A stretch of DNA of 64,000 nucleotides. Source: Chitinibacter sp. SCUT-21 (GTDB lineage Bacteria; Pseudomonadota; Gammaproteobacteria; Burkholderiales; Chitinibacteraceae). Under the pieces are notes generated by a model. It was not told the DNA's origin. It worked only from the letters and a program-made list of their open reading frames with translations, and did not search any database. Shown piece after piece: positions 55,178 to 64,000 of this stretch. Numbering within the stretch: position 1 is the first letter of the stretch; every line of letters starts with the position of its first letter. The stretch spans positions 248,001-312,000 of the forward strand of contig CP102611.1 of NCBI GenBank assembly GCA_041874755.1. Reading direction: 5' to 3'. The position numbers and the translations under genes were made by a program.

Positions 55178-55230
55178 ATCTGCATATTTAGACCTATACT
55201 TCCCCTAATTCGTGTTTTGAGCATTACGTC

Positions 55231-57000
55231 ATGGAAAAACTCAGCAACCCAACCGACATCGCTCGCGAAACATTAAAGCAACTTGCGCTTAGACGAATCG
55301 TGCCGTCGCCGGATCACTATGAAGCGATTTATCATGAAATTGCCCAAACGAGCGAAGCCGAGCGATTACACGCAGGCTTAAAGGAGTTAATTCAGGGCTT
55401 GGAAGCCATCACACCACAAACACCTGAATCTAAAAGGCAACTTGAACAGCTCAAGCGCATTATTAAACGTGAAGAGTGGAGTGGGCTATACGATCAAATC
55501 GTTCGCTGTTTTAACTCACAAAGCAATCAATCCCAACTAAGTAAAACTTGGGCCGAATTGATCAAGGACCTGATTTTGCAATGGGATCTGCGCAATCCCG
55601 CGTACCCCCCGAGCCGCAAGAAAGATGCACTCGACAGAGTACTCGCCAATTTTGGCAGCAATGCCACCGAATTAAATAGCAAACTCGTTGGACTCATTAG
55701 CTCGTGGTCTGAAACAGGGATAGACACCGCAATTTCCAGCCTTAATGATGCATCACCTAGCGTTAGTGCTAGCGAGCACGAAGCCGCAAATCAATCCGAC
55801 ATCGATTGGAAGCTTTGGCGAGATTCGACTGTATCAGCGCTCGAAGTAGGTTTAGCCGCACGTTTAATGCACAACCCTGAACTTCAAGCCGAGACGTTTC
55901 AAATGGCCAATGAAGCTAAGGCGGTGAGTAATTTAGCCGAAATGGAGAAATGGCTTCCTAGGTTGCGAAAATTTTGGTTCAAATTGGAATTACAGAACGA
56001 CCAAGAAGATCGCCTTTCAGATGGCCTGATGCGACTATTGCGGCTTTTGACCGACAACATGGTCGAAATTGTGATCGATGATGATTGGGTGCGCGGGCAA
56101 ATCGCGGTTATTCAAGCAATTATGTCGCAACCATTGGATATGCGCGTACTTTACGATGCTGAAGCAGGCTTAAAAGAAGTCATGTTTAAACAAAGCCAAG
56201 TCAAGCATAACTTAATCGAAGCACAAGCCGCTTTAAAAAATATGCTTGCTTCATTTATCGATCGACTTGGTTTGATGTCGCAGAGCACTGACAACTATCA
56301 CAACAAAATTACCAACTATGCTGAAAAAATAGCGCAAGCAAATGATCTAGTGAGCATTCGACATGTGATGGAAGACTTAATGCAAGACACTCGCAGCATG
56401 CAAATTGATGTGCAACGCTCACGAGATGACTTAATGGAAGCTCGCAAACAGGCGGACTTTGCACACTCAAGAGTTATCGAGCTTGAAAAAGAGCTCACCG
56501 CACTCAGTGATAAAGTCCGTGAAGATCAATTGACTGGCGCGTTGAATCGCCGTGGGCTTGAAGATGCCTACCAAGTTGAAGTCGCACGTGCACTGCGAAT
56601 GAATCAAACATTTGCAGTAGCATTACTGGATATAGATAACTTCAAAAAACTGAATGATAGTCTTGGACATGCAGCCGGTGACAAAGCGTTGCAGCACTTA
56701 GTCTTGGTTGTCAAAGAATTACTACGCCCAACTGATACCGTTGCTCGATACGGCGGTGAAGAATTTGTTATTTTGATGCCTGGCACCTCGATTGAAGATG
56801 GAATGTCAGTCATGCAGCGCGTTCAAAGAGAACTAACAAAACGCTTCTTTATGCATGAGAACGAAAAAGTCCTCATCACTTTTAGTGCAGGATTAACCCT
56901 TGCTCAACCTGAAGAAGCAAGAGACGCTGTCATTAGCCGCGCGGATACAGCAATGTACAAGGCCAAAAAGAGTGGAAAAAACCGCGTAGAGACTGCATAA
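55231..57000 (+). CDS. GGDEF diguanylate cyclase with large N-terminal helical region
   Basis: The 589-residue cytoplasmic protein has a long helical N-terminal part (about 1-400), a coiled coil (about 385-425, VIELEKELTALSDKVRED), and a C-terminal GGDEF domain (about 425-585) with an active GGEEF and an intact I-site RPTD five residues before it. It should synthesise c-di-GMP under product inhibition. The N-terminal region begins METLSNPTDIARE-like and is seen in related betaproteobacterial cyclases; its signal is unknown. Single gene facing the hldE1 operon. Confidence 0.9.
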   Translation: MEKLSNPTDIARETLKQLALRRIVPSPDHYEAIYHEIAQTSEAERLHAGLKELIQGLEAITPQTPESKRQLEQLKRIIKREEWSGLYDQIVRCFNSQSNQSQLSKTWAELIKDLILQWDLRNPAYPPSRKKDALDRVLANFGSNATELNSKLVGLISSWSETGIDTAISSLNDASPSVSASEHEAANQSDIDWKLWRDSTVSALEVGLAARLMHNPELQAETFQMANEAKAVSNLAEMEKWLPRLRKFWFKLELQNDQEDRLSDGLMRLLRLLTDNMVEIVIDDDWVRGQIAVIQAIMSQPLDMRVLYDAEAGLKEVMFKQSQVKHNLIEAQAALKNMLASFIDRLGLMSQSTDNYHNKITNYAEKIAQANDLVSIRHVMEDLMQDTRSMQIDVQRSRDDLMEARKQADFAHSRVIELEKELTALSDKVREDQLTGALNRRGLEDAYQVEVARALRMNQTFAVALLDIDNFKKLNDSLGHAAGDKALQHLVLVVKELLRPTDTVARYGGEEFVILMPGTSIEDGMSVMQRVQRELTKRFFMHENEKVLITFSAGLTLAQPEEARDAVISRADTAMYKAKKSGKNRVETA

Positions 57001-57025
57001 AAAAAGCCAAGCAAAAGCTTGGCTT
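56999..57025 (-). terminator. Terminator at the end of the cmk-to-hldE1 gene cluster
   Basis: AAGCCAAGC (57004-57012) pairs with GCTTGGCTT (57017-57025), loop AAAA. On the minus strand it runs into TTTTTT, so it mainly serves the genes ending at 57047. Confidence 0.88.
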
Positions 57026-57046
57026 GATACTTGAACCAATTGCGGC

Positions 57047-57973
57047 TTAAGAGAACAATTCCTCGGCCGTAGCGACTGCAGTACCCACCTTAGCAACAAC
57101 AATACCTGCAGCCTTATTGGACCAATCCATTGCCTCAGGCAAGTCAAGTCCCGCCGCCAACATTAAACCTAGAGTGGCAATCACCGTATCTCCAGCGCCA
57201 GACACATCAAACACTTCTCTTGCTTGAGTTGGTTTATGAACAATTTCGCCATCGCGAAATAAACTCATCCCTTCTTCACTACGAGTAACCAGTAACGCAG
57301 TTAAATTGAGTTCATTGCGCAACTGAGCTGCCTTAGCTTCAAGCTCTTTTTCAGTTTTCCAACCCCCAGCAACTTGCTTAAACTCACTGCGATTTGGCGT
57401 CAGTAATGTTGCACCTGAATAATGGGAATATTCATCACCTTTCGGATCAACCAAAACAGGCTTTCCCACCACATTGGCAGCCTGAATCATCTGCTGGACA
57501 TGAGTCAGACTACCTTTACCGTAGTCAGACAAGATAACCACATCGATATCTTGCAAAGAAGCTTTAAAATCATCGAGCTTTGCCGCAAGAATTTCGTGAC
57601 TTGGCGCATTTTCAAAATCAATACGCAAAAGCTGCTGCTGCCTTGCTAACACACGCAACTTTACGGTGGTAGATATTTCCGAATCACGATGAAACGAAGC
57701 ATCAACACCAGCCTCAATCAATAGGTTCTCTAGGCTACGCCCTGCCTCATCATCACCCACAACGGAGAGTAATTTTGCCTGGCCACCCAACGCAACAATA
57801 TTGCGGGCCACATTTGCTGCACCACCTGCTCGCTCGTCAGTTTTATTAATTTTTGCGACCGGCACCGGCGCCTCAGGGGAAATCCGCTCTACATCGCCAA
57901 ACCAGTAGCGATCGAGCATGACGTCGCCAACGACGAGAACTCGGGCCGATTTTACGCTTTCTTTTAAACTCAT
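57047..57973 (-). CDS. rfaE1: D-glycero-beta-D-manno-heptose-7-phosphate kinase (HldE domain 1)
   Basis: LPS heptose synthesis kinase, PfkB/ribokinase fold, 308 residues. Substrate-side DVMLDRYWFGDVERISPEAPVP and the C-terminal anion hole DVSGAGDTVIATLG are diagnostic. It is the kinase half only; the adenylyltransferase half found fused in E. coli HldE is not attached. GAGGTG precedes the ATG. It follows pyrF by 13 nt as the last gene of the cluster. hldD, which acts later in the pathway, is in another operon at about 39 kb. Confidence 0.94.
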   Translation of the reverse strand: MSLKESVKSARVLVVGDVMLDRYWFGDVERISPEAPVPVAKINKTDERAGGAANVARNIVALGGQAKLLSVVGDDEAGRSLENLLIEAGVDASFHRDSEISTTVKLRVLARQQQLLRIDFENAPSHEILAAKLDDFKASLQDIDVVILSDYGKGSLTHVQQMIQAANVVGKPVLVDPKGDEYSHYSGATLLTPNRSEFKQVAGGWKTEKELEAKAAQLRNELNLTALLVTRSEEGMSLFRDGEIVHKPTQAREVFDVSGAGDTVIATLGLMLAAGLDLPEAMDWSNKAAGIVVAKVGTAVATAEELFS

Positions 57974-57986
57974 TTACACCTCAAAT

Positions 57987-58685
57987 CTATACGGCCAAAC
58001 TGACATTAATCGCGTGCAATGTAGCAATCGGGTCTGCACTTTGCGTAATTGGACGACCAATGACTAGGTAATCAGAGCCGGCAGCAATAGCCGCCTCAGG
58101 CGTCATGATTCGAGTTTGATCATTCACGGCAGCATCTGCTGGGCGAATGCCAGGTGTAACTAATTTAAATGCTGAACCGCAAGCGGACTTGATCATGCTC
58201 GCCTCTTGCGCTGAACACACAACACCATCCAAGCCGCAGGATTGTGTCAATCGAGCCAATCGTTCAACTTGCTGAGCGGCAGTCACATTTAAGCCCAACT
58301 CAGACAGCTCTGCGTCGCCCATGCTAGTTAATACGGTAACGGCAATCAAAAGGGGACGCTGAGGCAGTTTTTCTAAGGTCTCTCGCGTCGTCTCCATCAT
58401 CTTGCGACCACCGGACGCATGAACGTTCACCATCCATACCCCCAGCTCTGCGGCCATTTTGCACGCTTGCGCTACAGTGTTTGGAATATCGTGAAATTTA
58501 AGATCTAAAAACACGTCAAAACCCATAGCAACGAGATTCTCGACAAGTTTAGGGCCAGATGCAGTAAAAAGTTCTTTCCCAACTTTCAAGCGGCACAGAG
58601 ATGGACTTACAGTGCGGGCGAATGCAAGCGCAGCATCCGCAGTTGGATAGTCAAGAGCTACAACAATACGTGGATTTAAAGACAT
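57987..58685 (-). CDS. pyrF: Orotidine 5'-phosphate decarboxylase
   Basis: Last step of UMP synthesis. The 232-residue TIM-barrel enzyme has the catalytic D-K-D array in [12 protein letters not shown], with RLKVGKELF upstream, and the phosphate site TPGIRP and VIGRPIT. The ATG at 58685 ([14 protein letters not shown]) is chosen; the frame is open far upstream into lapB, but that is without family support. It starts 16 nt after lapB. Confidence 0.95.
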   Translation of the reverse strand: MSLNPRIVVALDYPTADAALAFARTVSPSLCRLKVGKELFTASGPKLVENLVAMGFDVFLDLKFHDIPNTVAQACKMAAELGVWMVNVHASGGRKMMETTRETLEKLPQRPLLIAVTVLTSMGDAELSELGLNVTAAQQVERLARLTQSCGLDGVVCSAQEASMIKSACGSAFKLVTPGIRPADAAVNDQTRIMTPEAAIAAGSDYLVIGRPITQSADPIATLHAINVSLAV

Positions 58686-58701
58686 TAATGTTTTCTCAAA
58701 T

Positions 58702-59877
58702 TTATTCAGCGTGTTTTCTTTTCTTGCCACGAATCGGCGAGTACGTTTCCCAGCCGTTACAACCTGGGCAGTGCCAGAAGAATTGACGAGTTTTAAAACC
58801 ACATTCTCGACAATAAAACATTGTGTGCTCACGCGTATTATCGTGCAGCAGCTTACCAATTAACTCAATTTCAGGCTTTTGGTCATCAGGCGCGACCAGC
58901 AAATGAGCTTCTAATAATTTACGTAAACCAGGCATTGATGGTGCATCACGCAAGCGCTCACGAACAAATTGATGCGCAGCATCAACACCTTGCCGTGCAA
59001 TGATTTGCTCATAAATCAGGTCCACAACATCAAGCTCAGGATAGCGCTGCAAAAAGCGCTGCAGCAAATCGATGCCTTCATTAATTCTGCCCAATTGCTC
59101 ATAGGCATTGAGTAAATGACGCGCGATTAGTGAAATACAAGCCTCATCTTGCGCTTCTATTTGTAGCCACTGATCGATTGCAGCTTGATATTGCTGTTGT
59201 CCGTAAAGTATTTCACCAAGCATAATACGTGCACGAACGCATTGGCGATGCGTGTTCAGAGCATTCTCCAAATAAGCTTGTGCTTGGTCTTCTTGTTTTC
59301 GTACCAGGGCAGCAGCGGCAAGTTCACAATTGAATTGAGCAATCTCGTGCTGATAAGTATGGCTTTCATCACGCAATTGTTCCGCAATTTCAATGGCTTT
59401 TTGCCATTCATGTTCTTGCTGATAAATGGCGAGCAGCTCTACCCGAGCCTCTTTGGCGGCATTCGTTTGCGACAATTCATGCAATAAATTTTCCGCACGA
59501 TCAAACAGCCCTGATTTTATAAAATCAACTGCAAGTTCTAACTGGGCATGTTCTTTTTGACTTTCAGTTAAATCGCGACGCGCCAACAACTTTTGGTGCA
59601 TACGAATAGCGCGCTCAAGTTCACCACGGCGGCGGAAAAGCAATCCGAGTGTAAATTGCAATTCAATGGTTTCTTCATTGTTTTTTGCAATATCGACGTA
59701 AACTTCAATCGCCTTATTCGTTTCACCTGCAAGCAAATGGTTTAGCCCTTTAAAATAGGCTGAAGGCAATGATTTGCTCTGCGCAATGACATGCTTAATA
59801 TCAACTCGTGCAGCTAGCCAACCAAGTCCAAAGAACAGTGGTAATACTACTAACCACCAAAATTGAATTTCAATCAT
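58702..59877 (-). CDS. lapB: LPS assembly protein LapB (YciM)
   Basis: Inner-membrane regulator of LPS synthesis that, in E. coli, promotes FtsH degradation of LpxC. The 391-residue protein has an N-terminal membrane helix (about 3-20), about nine TPR repeats (about 35-340), and a C-terminal rubredoxin-like zinc domain (CRECGF...CPGCNGW). The gene follows lapA with a 2-nt gap, the classic lapAB pair. LPS heptose kinase lies in the same operon. Confidence 0.95.
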   Translation of the reverse strand: MIEIQFWWLVVLPLFFGLGWLAARVDIKHVIAQSKSLPSAYFKGLNHLLAGETNKAIEVYVDIAKNNEETIELQFTLGLLFRRRGELERAIRMHQKLLARRDLTESQKEHAQLELAVDFIKSGLFDRAENLLHELSQTNAAKEARVELLAIYQQEHEWQKAIEIAEQLRDESHTYQHEIAQFNCELAAAALVRKQEDQAQAYLENALNTHRQCVRARIMLGEILYGQQQYQAAIDQWLQIEAQDEACISLIARHLLNAYEQLGRINEGIDLLQRFLQRYPELDVVDLIYEQIIARQGVDAAHQFVRERLRDAPSMPGLRKLLEAHLLVAPDDQKPEIELIGKLLHDNTREHTMFYCRECGFKTRQFFWHCPGCNGWETYSPIRGKKRKHAE

Positions 59878-59879
59878 AT

Positions 59880-60182
59880 TTAAATCGCATCTTTTGGTGG
59901 CTCAATAATCATATCTTCCGTAGCCGGCTTGCTTGTGGCGCTAACTTTAAGCTCCTTACGCAATTGAACAAGTTGCCTGCGTAGTTTAAATACCTGACCG
60001 AAGCTCGCAAGCAAACCAAAAACCGCGCCTAAAACAAAAAAGACCAATAAGATCATGGCCAATGGGGCATTCCATTTGTAACCCAAGAAAAAGTACAAAT
60101 CTATAGGTGCCGCATTATGCATGGCGAAGCCAAATAAAACTACGAAAACGACAAATTTGATAAACCAGCTTAGGTAGTGCAT
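59880..60182 (-). CDS. lapA: LapA-domain membrane protein
   Basis: A 100-residue inner-membrane protein with two transmembrane helices (about 6-26 and 41-63) and a cytoplasmic coiled tail (FKLRRQLVQLRKELK), matching LapA/DUF1049. It works with LapB in LPS assembly. TGGAG 8 nt before the ATG; a TACAAT (minus strand, about 30 nt upstream) could be a -10 element for a promoter downstream of the ihfB terminator. Confidence 0.9.
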   Translation of the reverse strand: MHYLSWFIKFVVFVVLFGFAMHNAAPIDLYFFLGYKWNAPLAMILLVFFVLGAVFGLLASFGQVFKLRRQLVQLRKELKVSATSKPATEDMIIEPPKDAI

Positions 60183-60251
60183 AGGTTTGCTCCATTTGAT
60201 TTGCCATTATTGTAGCGTAATTTTCTTTTATCCTTGTTGTGAATAGGTAAT

Positions 60252-60285
60252 AAAAAAGGCGACTCCCAAAGGTGTCGCCTTTTTG
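60252..60285 (-). terminator. Terminator between ihfB and lapA
   Basis: AAGGCGAC (60256-60263) pairs with GTCGCCTT (60274-60281) around a 10-nt loop, with A- and T-runs. It should end rpsA-ihfB transcripts, at least partly. Confidence 0.85.
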
Positions 60286-60299
60286 TCTAGCACTAGCGT

Positions 60300-60584
60300 T
60301 TACGCTTCAGAATCTACACGTTCACGCAGTTCTTTACCCGCCTTAAAGTGTGGCACAAATTTCTCAGGCACCGATACTTTGGTACCTGATTTTGGATTGC
60401 GCCCCACACGAGGTGGGCGGTAGTTCAGGTCGAAGCTGCCAAATCCGCGGATTTCGATACGTTGACCCTGTGCAAGGCTACGCGCCATTGCATCGAGCAT
60501 CGTCTTCACGGCTAACTCCGCATCTTTGGCTACCAGCTGTGGATAGCGTTCGGCCAGTTTTGCGATGAGTTCTGACTTGGTCAT
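60300..60584 (-). CDS. ihfB: Integration host factor subunit beta
   Basis: A 94-residue DNA-bending protein of the HU/IHF family, partner of Ihf[18 protein letters not shown] and [25 protein letters not shown] (in part) give the beta subunit; the intercalating proline is in RVGRNPKSG. It starts 24 nt after rpsA, the conserved rpsA-ihfB order. Confidence 0.96.
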   Translation of the reverse strand: MTKSELIAKLAERYPQLVAKDAELAVKTMLDAMARSLAQGQRIEIRGFGSFDLNYRPPRVGRNPKSGTKVSVPEKFVPHFKAGKELRERVDSEA

Positions 60585-60608
60585 ATTCTACTGCAATCCT
60601 TTTAAGAC

Positions 60609-62303
60609 TTATTCAGCAGAACCTGACAATTTAGCTTTCAACAATGCGCCCAAGCTAGTAGTACCAGCATTGCCTTCGATAGAAGAAGACAATTTGCTCA
60701 TCGCTTCAGATTGGTCAGCAGAGTCTTTCGCTTTGATCGACAAGTTGATAGTACGAGTTTTACGATCAACGTTGATGATTTGCGCCTCAACTTCATCACC
60801 TTCTTTCAGAACGGTGCGGATGTCTTCAACGCGATCACGAGAAACTTCAGTCGAACGCAAGTAACCTTCAACCTCTTCAGACAATGTAACTACAGCGCCT
60901 TTAGCGTCGAGGGATTTAACGATACCCTTAACGATTGCACCTTTGTCTGATTGAGAGATGAAGTTGTTGAATGGATCACCTTCCATCTGTTTGATACCGA
61001 GGCTAATGCGCTCCTTCTCAACGTCGATAGACAGTACCATTGCTTCAACTTCGTCGCCTTTCTTGAAGTTGCGAACAGCTTCTTCACCTGGAACATTCCA
61101 AGACAGGTCAGACAAGTGAACCAGACCGTCGATACCACCAGCCAAGCCAACGAACACACCGAAGTCAGTGATCGATTTGATCGCGCCTTTCAGTTTATCG
61201 CCTTTCTTGAAGTTAGCAGCGAAATCGTCCCATGGATTAGCCATGCATTGTTTCATGCCGAGGCTGATACGACGTTTGTCTTCGTCGATATCCAGGATCA
61301 TCACTTCAACTTCGTCGCCCAAAGATACAACTTTAGATGGGTGAACGTTTTTGTTTGTCCAATCCATTTCAGAAACGTGTACCAGGCCTTCGATGCCTTG
61401 TTCGATTTCTACGAATGAACCGTAGTCAGTGAGGTTAGTCACTTTACCGAACATGCGAGTGCCCGATGGGTAACGACGTGACAGACCCACCCATGGATCT
61501 TCGCCCAATTGTTTCAGGCCAAGAGATACACGGTTCTTGTCTTGATCAAATTTCAGAACTTTAGCTTCAAGTTCATCACCCACTGCCAATACTTCAGATG
61601 GGTGTTTAACACGGCGCCATGCCAAGTCGGTGATGTGCAACAGACCATCAATACCGCCCAGATCAACGAATGCACCGTAGTCAGTGATGTTTTTAACGAT
61701 ACCTTTAACGATCGAACCTTCTTTCAAGGTTTCGAGCAGTTTCTGACGCTCTTCGCCCAGAGAATCTTCCAGAACGGCGCGACGAGAAACAACCACGTTG
61801 TTACGTTTGCGATCAAGTTTGATTACTTTGAATTCAACTTGTTTGCCTTCGTAAGGAGTCGTGTCTTTAACTGGACGAATGTCAACCAGTGAGCCTGGCA
61901 AGAAAGCGCGCAGACCGTTAACCATCACAGTCAAGCCGCCTTTAACTTTACCGGAAATAACGCCAGACATGATTTCGCCACGTTCCAGGCAGTCTTCCAA
62001 TTCGATCCAAGAAGCCAAACGTTTGGCTTTTTCGCGAGAAAGCTTAGTTTCGCCGTAACCGTTTTCGAGGCTATCGATTGCAACTGGTACGAAATCACCG
62101 ATCTTAACGTCAACTTCACCGTTGTCGTTTTTGAACTCTTCCAGAGGAATCAGTGATTCAGATTTCAGACCTGCATTTACAGTAACAAAGTTGCTGTCGA
62201 TACCTACAACCTCGGCAGTAATCACTTCGCCCGAACGCATTTCTTGACGGGTGAGGCTTTCCTCAAACAGGGCTGCAAAGCTTTCCATAGTAGCGGTAGT
62301 CAT
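60609..62303 (-). CDS. rpsA: 30S ribosomal protein S1
   Basis: The mRNA-binding ribosomal protein, 564 residues, with six S1 repeats (starting at about residues 20, 105, 190, 277, 364 and 451), such as [21 protein letters not shown]. The ATG at 62303 ([12 protein letters not shown]) is preferred; a TTG 11 codons upstream and ATG at 62288 are alternatives. There is no strong Shine-Dalgarno, as known for E. coli rpsA, whose translation is S1-controlled. A strong promoter is at 62473-62501, with two hairpins in the long leader. Confidence 0.96.
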   Translation of the reverse strand: MTTATMESFAALFEESLTRQEMRSGEVITAEVVGIDSNFVTVNAGLKSESLIPLEEFKNDNGEVDVKIGDFVPVAIDSLENGYGETKLSREKAKRLASWIELEDCLERGEIMSGVISGKVKGGLTVMVNGLRAFLPGSLVDIRPVKDTTPYEGKQVEFKVIKLDRKRNNVVVSRRAVLEDSLGEERQKLLETLKEGSIVKGIVKNITDYGAFVDLGGIDGLLHITDLAWRRVKHPSEVLAVGDELEAKVLKFDQDKNRVSLGLKQLGEDPWVGLSRRYPSGTRMFGKVTNLTDYGSFVEIEQGIEGLVHVSEMDWTNKNVHPSKVVSLGDEVEVMILDIDEDKRRISLGMKQCMANPWDDFAANFKKGDKLKGAIKSITDFGVFVGLAGGIDGLVHLSDLSWNVPGEEAVRNFKKGDEVEAMVLSIDVEKERISLGIKQMEGDPFNNFISQSDKGAIVKGIVKSLDAKGAVVTLSEEVEGYLRSTEVSRDRVEDIRTVLKEGDEVEAQIINVDRKTRTINLSIKAKDSADQSEAMSKLSSSIEGNAGTTSLGALLKAKLSGSAE

Positions 62304-62417
62304 TAGTGGATAAATTCCATTTGCTGAGTCACTCAAGCTTAGCCAAAGCTCGCTTAAGGCACAGCGGGTTAGTTAGTAAGAACCAAAACACAAGTGGCGT
62401 TTTGATTGAGTTTTCCA

Positions 62418-62459
62418 CCATCAAGCGATGGCAGAGCATCTAATTTAGCAAAAGCTAAA
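62418..62459 (-). promoter_or_regulatory. Two small hairpins in the rpsA leader
   Basis: TTTAGC-AAAA-GCTAAA (62444-62459) and CCATC-AAGC-GATGG (62418-62431) lie at the 5' end of the predicted 160-nt leader. S1 is autoregulated at its leader in E. coli; a similar role here is inference. Confidence 0.4.
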
Positions 62460-62472
62460 CTGGAATTGGAGC

Positions 62473-62501
62473 ATTTTAAAGATTTTTTACCAATTGATCA
62501 A
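62473..62501 (-). promoter_or_regulatory. Sigma70 promoter of rpsA
   Basis: On the minus strand TTGATC (62501-62496), 17-bp spacer, TAAAAT (62478-62473). Expected start near 62466. Confidence 0.75.
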
Positions 62502-62521
62502 GTGCTTAGGTATTGTTTTAT

Positions 62522-63181
62522 TTATGCTTTTTTCGCCCACCACGCCACCACCTGATTCACCGCCTCATCAATCCCCATTGCGGTTGTATCCAACAGATAC
62601 GCATCTGGCGCTTGCGCCAGTGGCGCAACGCTGCGGGCACGATCGCGCGCATCGCGCGCCTCTAAATCCGCCGTAATCACGGCCAAATCCGCCACTTCAC
62701 CACGACCAATCAACTGCTTGTAGCGCCGCTCGGCGCGTGCGGCTGCACTAGCGGTCAAAAACACCTTTAGTTGTGCGGCGGGAAAAACCACGCTCGCCAT
62801 GTCTCGCCCATCCCCCACCAAACCAGGCATTTGCGCAAACGCTTGCTGACGCGCCAACAAAGCGGCACGCACCGCAGGCAAGGCCGCCACTTGCGAGGCT
62901 CCTGAGCCAATTTGCTCACTGCGAATAGCCGCACTCACATCCTCGCCCGCCAACAGTATGCGTTCACCTTCGAATACTACATCTAGGTATTGCGCTACAG
63001 CAGCTACTGCTTGTTCATCAGACCAAGATACCCCTTGATTCTGCGCAGCCAGTGCGGTTAAACGATAAATTGCACCCGAATCTAAATAATGAAAACCCAA
63101 ACGTTCTGCCACTATTTGCGCCACAGTCCCCTTACCGGACGCCGACGGACCATCAATGGCAATTACTGGAACATTTAACAT
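62522..63181 (-). CDS. cmk: Cytidylate kinase
   Basis: Phosphorylates CMP/dCMP to the diphosphates. The 219-residue P-loop kinase has IAIDGPSASGKGTVA at the start, the CMP-site region LDSGAIYR, GDGRDMASVVFP and the lid with RAERRYKQ. The ATG at 63181 has GGGG 5 nt upstream; a TTG 7 codons earlier was rejected. cmk precedes rpsA, the usual order in proteobacteria. Confidence 0.95.
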   Translation of the reverse strand: MLNVPVIAIDGPSASGKGTVAQIVAERLGFHYLDSGAIYRLTALAAQNQGVSWSDEQAVAAVAQYLDVVFEGERILLAGEDVSAAIRSEQIGSGASQVAALPAVRAALLARQQAFAQMPGLVGDGRDMASVVFPAAQLKVFLTASAAARAERRYKQLIGRGEVADLAVITADLEARDARDRARSVAPLAQAPDAYLLDTTAMGIDEAVNQVVAWWAKKA

Positions 63182-63200
63182 AACAACCCCAAGAAAATAC

Positions 63201-63220
63201 AAAAGCCGCCTCGTGGCGGC
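63201..63220 (-). terminator. Terminator after the aldo/keto reductase gene
   Basis: GCCGCC (63205-63210) pairs with GGCGGC (63215-63220), loop TCGT. On the minus strand TTTT follows. It lies 20 nt past the reductase stop and just before the cmk ATG. Confidence 0.75.
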
Positions 63221-63240
63221 CCTCTAAAAATCTACCCGTA

Positions 63241-64000
63241 TTAATTTTGCTGCAAAATCGCTTCAATCTGCACCAGCTCAGTAGGAGTAAAGTCTAAATT
63301 AGCCACTGCGCCAACGTTTTCTTCAATTTGCGAAACACGGCTAGCGCCAATAATCACCGATGTCACCGTCTGCAGAGCCCACGCCAAAGACATTTGCGCC
63401 AACGATTGCCCACGCGCCACGGCGATTTCATTCAGCGACTTAATCTGGGCCAAGCGCAAATCTACTTTATCCGTTGTCAGGAAATGGTTTTGCGCGTCGG
63501 CAGCACGAGAATCGGCCGGAACGCCATTCAAATAACGATCCGTGAGTAAACCCTGAGCCAGTGGACAAAACGCAATACTGCCCATCTTGGTTTCCCGCAG
63601 CACATCGGTTAGACCATTTTCAATCCAACGATCAAACATCGAATATTGTGGCTGATGAATAATACAAGGCGTACCCAATTCTTTCAGCACCTTCGCCGCC
63701 ACGGCAGTTTCTTCGGCCGAATACGATGAAATCCCGACATACAAAGCCTTGCCTTGACGCACTAAGCTATCGAGCGCGCCCATTGTTTCTTCGATTGGCG
63801 TTTCAGGATCAGGGCGGTGCGAATAAAAAATATCCACGTAATCTAAGCCCATCCGTTTCAGGCTTTGATCGCAACTAGCAATCAGATATTTACGACTACC
63901 ATGATCACCGTAAGGGCCGGGCCACATTTCCCAACCAGCTTTGCTACTAATAATCAACTCGTCGCGATAGCCTGCCAAATCAGTTTTCAGCAAGCGCCCC
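63241..64000 (-). CDS. Aldo/keto reductase, Gpr/YghZ type, N-terminus beyond window edge
   Basis: The frame is open to the window edge (253 codons), and reads GRLLKTDLAGYRDELIISSK, so about 90 N-terminal residues are missing. It resembles E. coli YghZ (L-glyceraldehyde-3-phosphate reductase): SSKAGWEMWPGPYGDHGSRKYL, the YVDIFYSHRPD region, and the cofactor motif VTSVIIGASRVSQIEENV. NADPH-dependent reduction of small aldehydes such as methylglyoxal is likely. The catalytic Tyr lies outside the window. Close by sequence pattern, substrate inferred. Confidence 0.88.
   Translation of the reverse strand, partial: GRLLKTDLAGYRDELIISSKAGWEMWPGPYGDHGSRKYLIASCDQSLKRMGLDYVDIFYSHRPDPETPIEETMGALDSLVRQGKALYVGISSYSAEETAVAAKVLKELGTPCIIHQPQYSMFDRWIENGLTDVLRETKMGSIAFCPLAQGLLTDRYLNGVPADSRAADAQNHFLTTDKVDLRLAQIKSLNEIAVARGQSLAQMSLAWALQTVTSVIIGASRVSQIEENVGAVANLDFTPTELVQIEAILQQN

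Noticed and set aside
1..64000. CRISPR arrays, prophage genes, defence systems and clustered Neisseria-type DNA uptake sequences
   Set aside because: No spaced direct repeats, phage structural genes or defence nucleases were seen; GCCGTCTGAA was not noticed in the terminators.

Overview
The window is a piece of chromosome from a Gram-negative bacterium, almost certainly a betaproteobacterium of the Neisseriales (Chitinibacteraceae/Chromobacteriaceae type; Deefgea or Chitinibacter would fit). The grounds are the protein families, moderate GC content, the gene order cmk-rpsA-ihfB-lapA-lapB-pyrF-hldE1, the ribF-ileS-lspA-ispH cluster, LPS heptose genes, class I fumarase with AcnB, and a chitin/chitosan-type GH9 enzyme. 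No species assignment can be proven from the sequence alone. Most of the window is ordinary core genome. Genes are dense, and many convergent gene pairs are separated by clear bidirectional hairpin terminators.

Layout. 1-9.2 kb: an edge-truncated membrane-anchored protein, class I fumarase, a NUDIX hydrolase, tRNA hydroxylase trhP with an attenuator-like leader, a TctDE/QseBC-type two-component system, ferrochelatase and phosphoglycerate kinase. 9.2-12.8 kb: anaerobic pyruvate formate-lyase module (pflB, a very small 61-residue glycyl-radical protein, pflA). 13.1-20.9 kb: a 52-residue small protein, VanZ-like and Smr proteins, Hsp15, a diguanylate cyclase, an M61 peptidase, an EAL phosphodiesterase with a dead GGDEF domain, and RNase PH. 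20.9-24.8 kb: a PatB/MalY-type lyase, then a decayed insertion-sequence island. In this island an IS110/IS1111-type element sits inside the terminal inverted repeat of an IS5-family element, and both transposases are broken. The island ends beside tRNA-Ser(GGA). 24.8-30.3 kb: a methyltransferase, an M23 peptidase plus anmK (wall turnover and recycling), and a Pit phosphate transporter. 30.3-36.0 kb: an apparent lysine-catabolism operon (short HglS/DUF1338, saccharopine dehydrogenase family, ALDH7) followed by an S9 oligopeptidase. 36.1-43.6 kb: an LplT-PlsC fusion, a DUF4124 protein, and a mixed operon (atypical PilZ-like protein, ung, ROK kinase, GH9, hldD). 43.7-49.7 kb: periplasmic alpha-carbonic anhydrase, acnB, rmuC, and flgA with an apparently leaderless transcript. 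49.8-57 kb: ribF-ileS-lspA-ispH and a second diguanylate cyclase. 57-64 kb: the hldE1-pyrF-lapB-lapA-ihfB-rpsA-cmk cluster on the minus strand and an edge-truncated aldo/keto reductase.

Functional threads: a fermentative branch from central metabolism (pgk, pfl, fum, acnB); LPS inner-core synthesis and control (hldE1, hldD, lapA/lapB); peptidoglycan turnover (M23, anmK); c-di-GMP signalling (two GGEEF cyclases, one EAL phosphodiesterase, one PilZ-like candidate); amino-sugar use (GH9 plus ROK kinase); and lysine breakdown. I found no phage, CRISPR array, defence island or secondary-metabolite cluster. The most unusual items are the nested insertion sequences, the trhP leader, the minimal glycyl-radical protein, the lysine operon and the leaderless flgA start.
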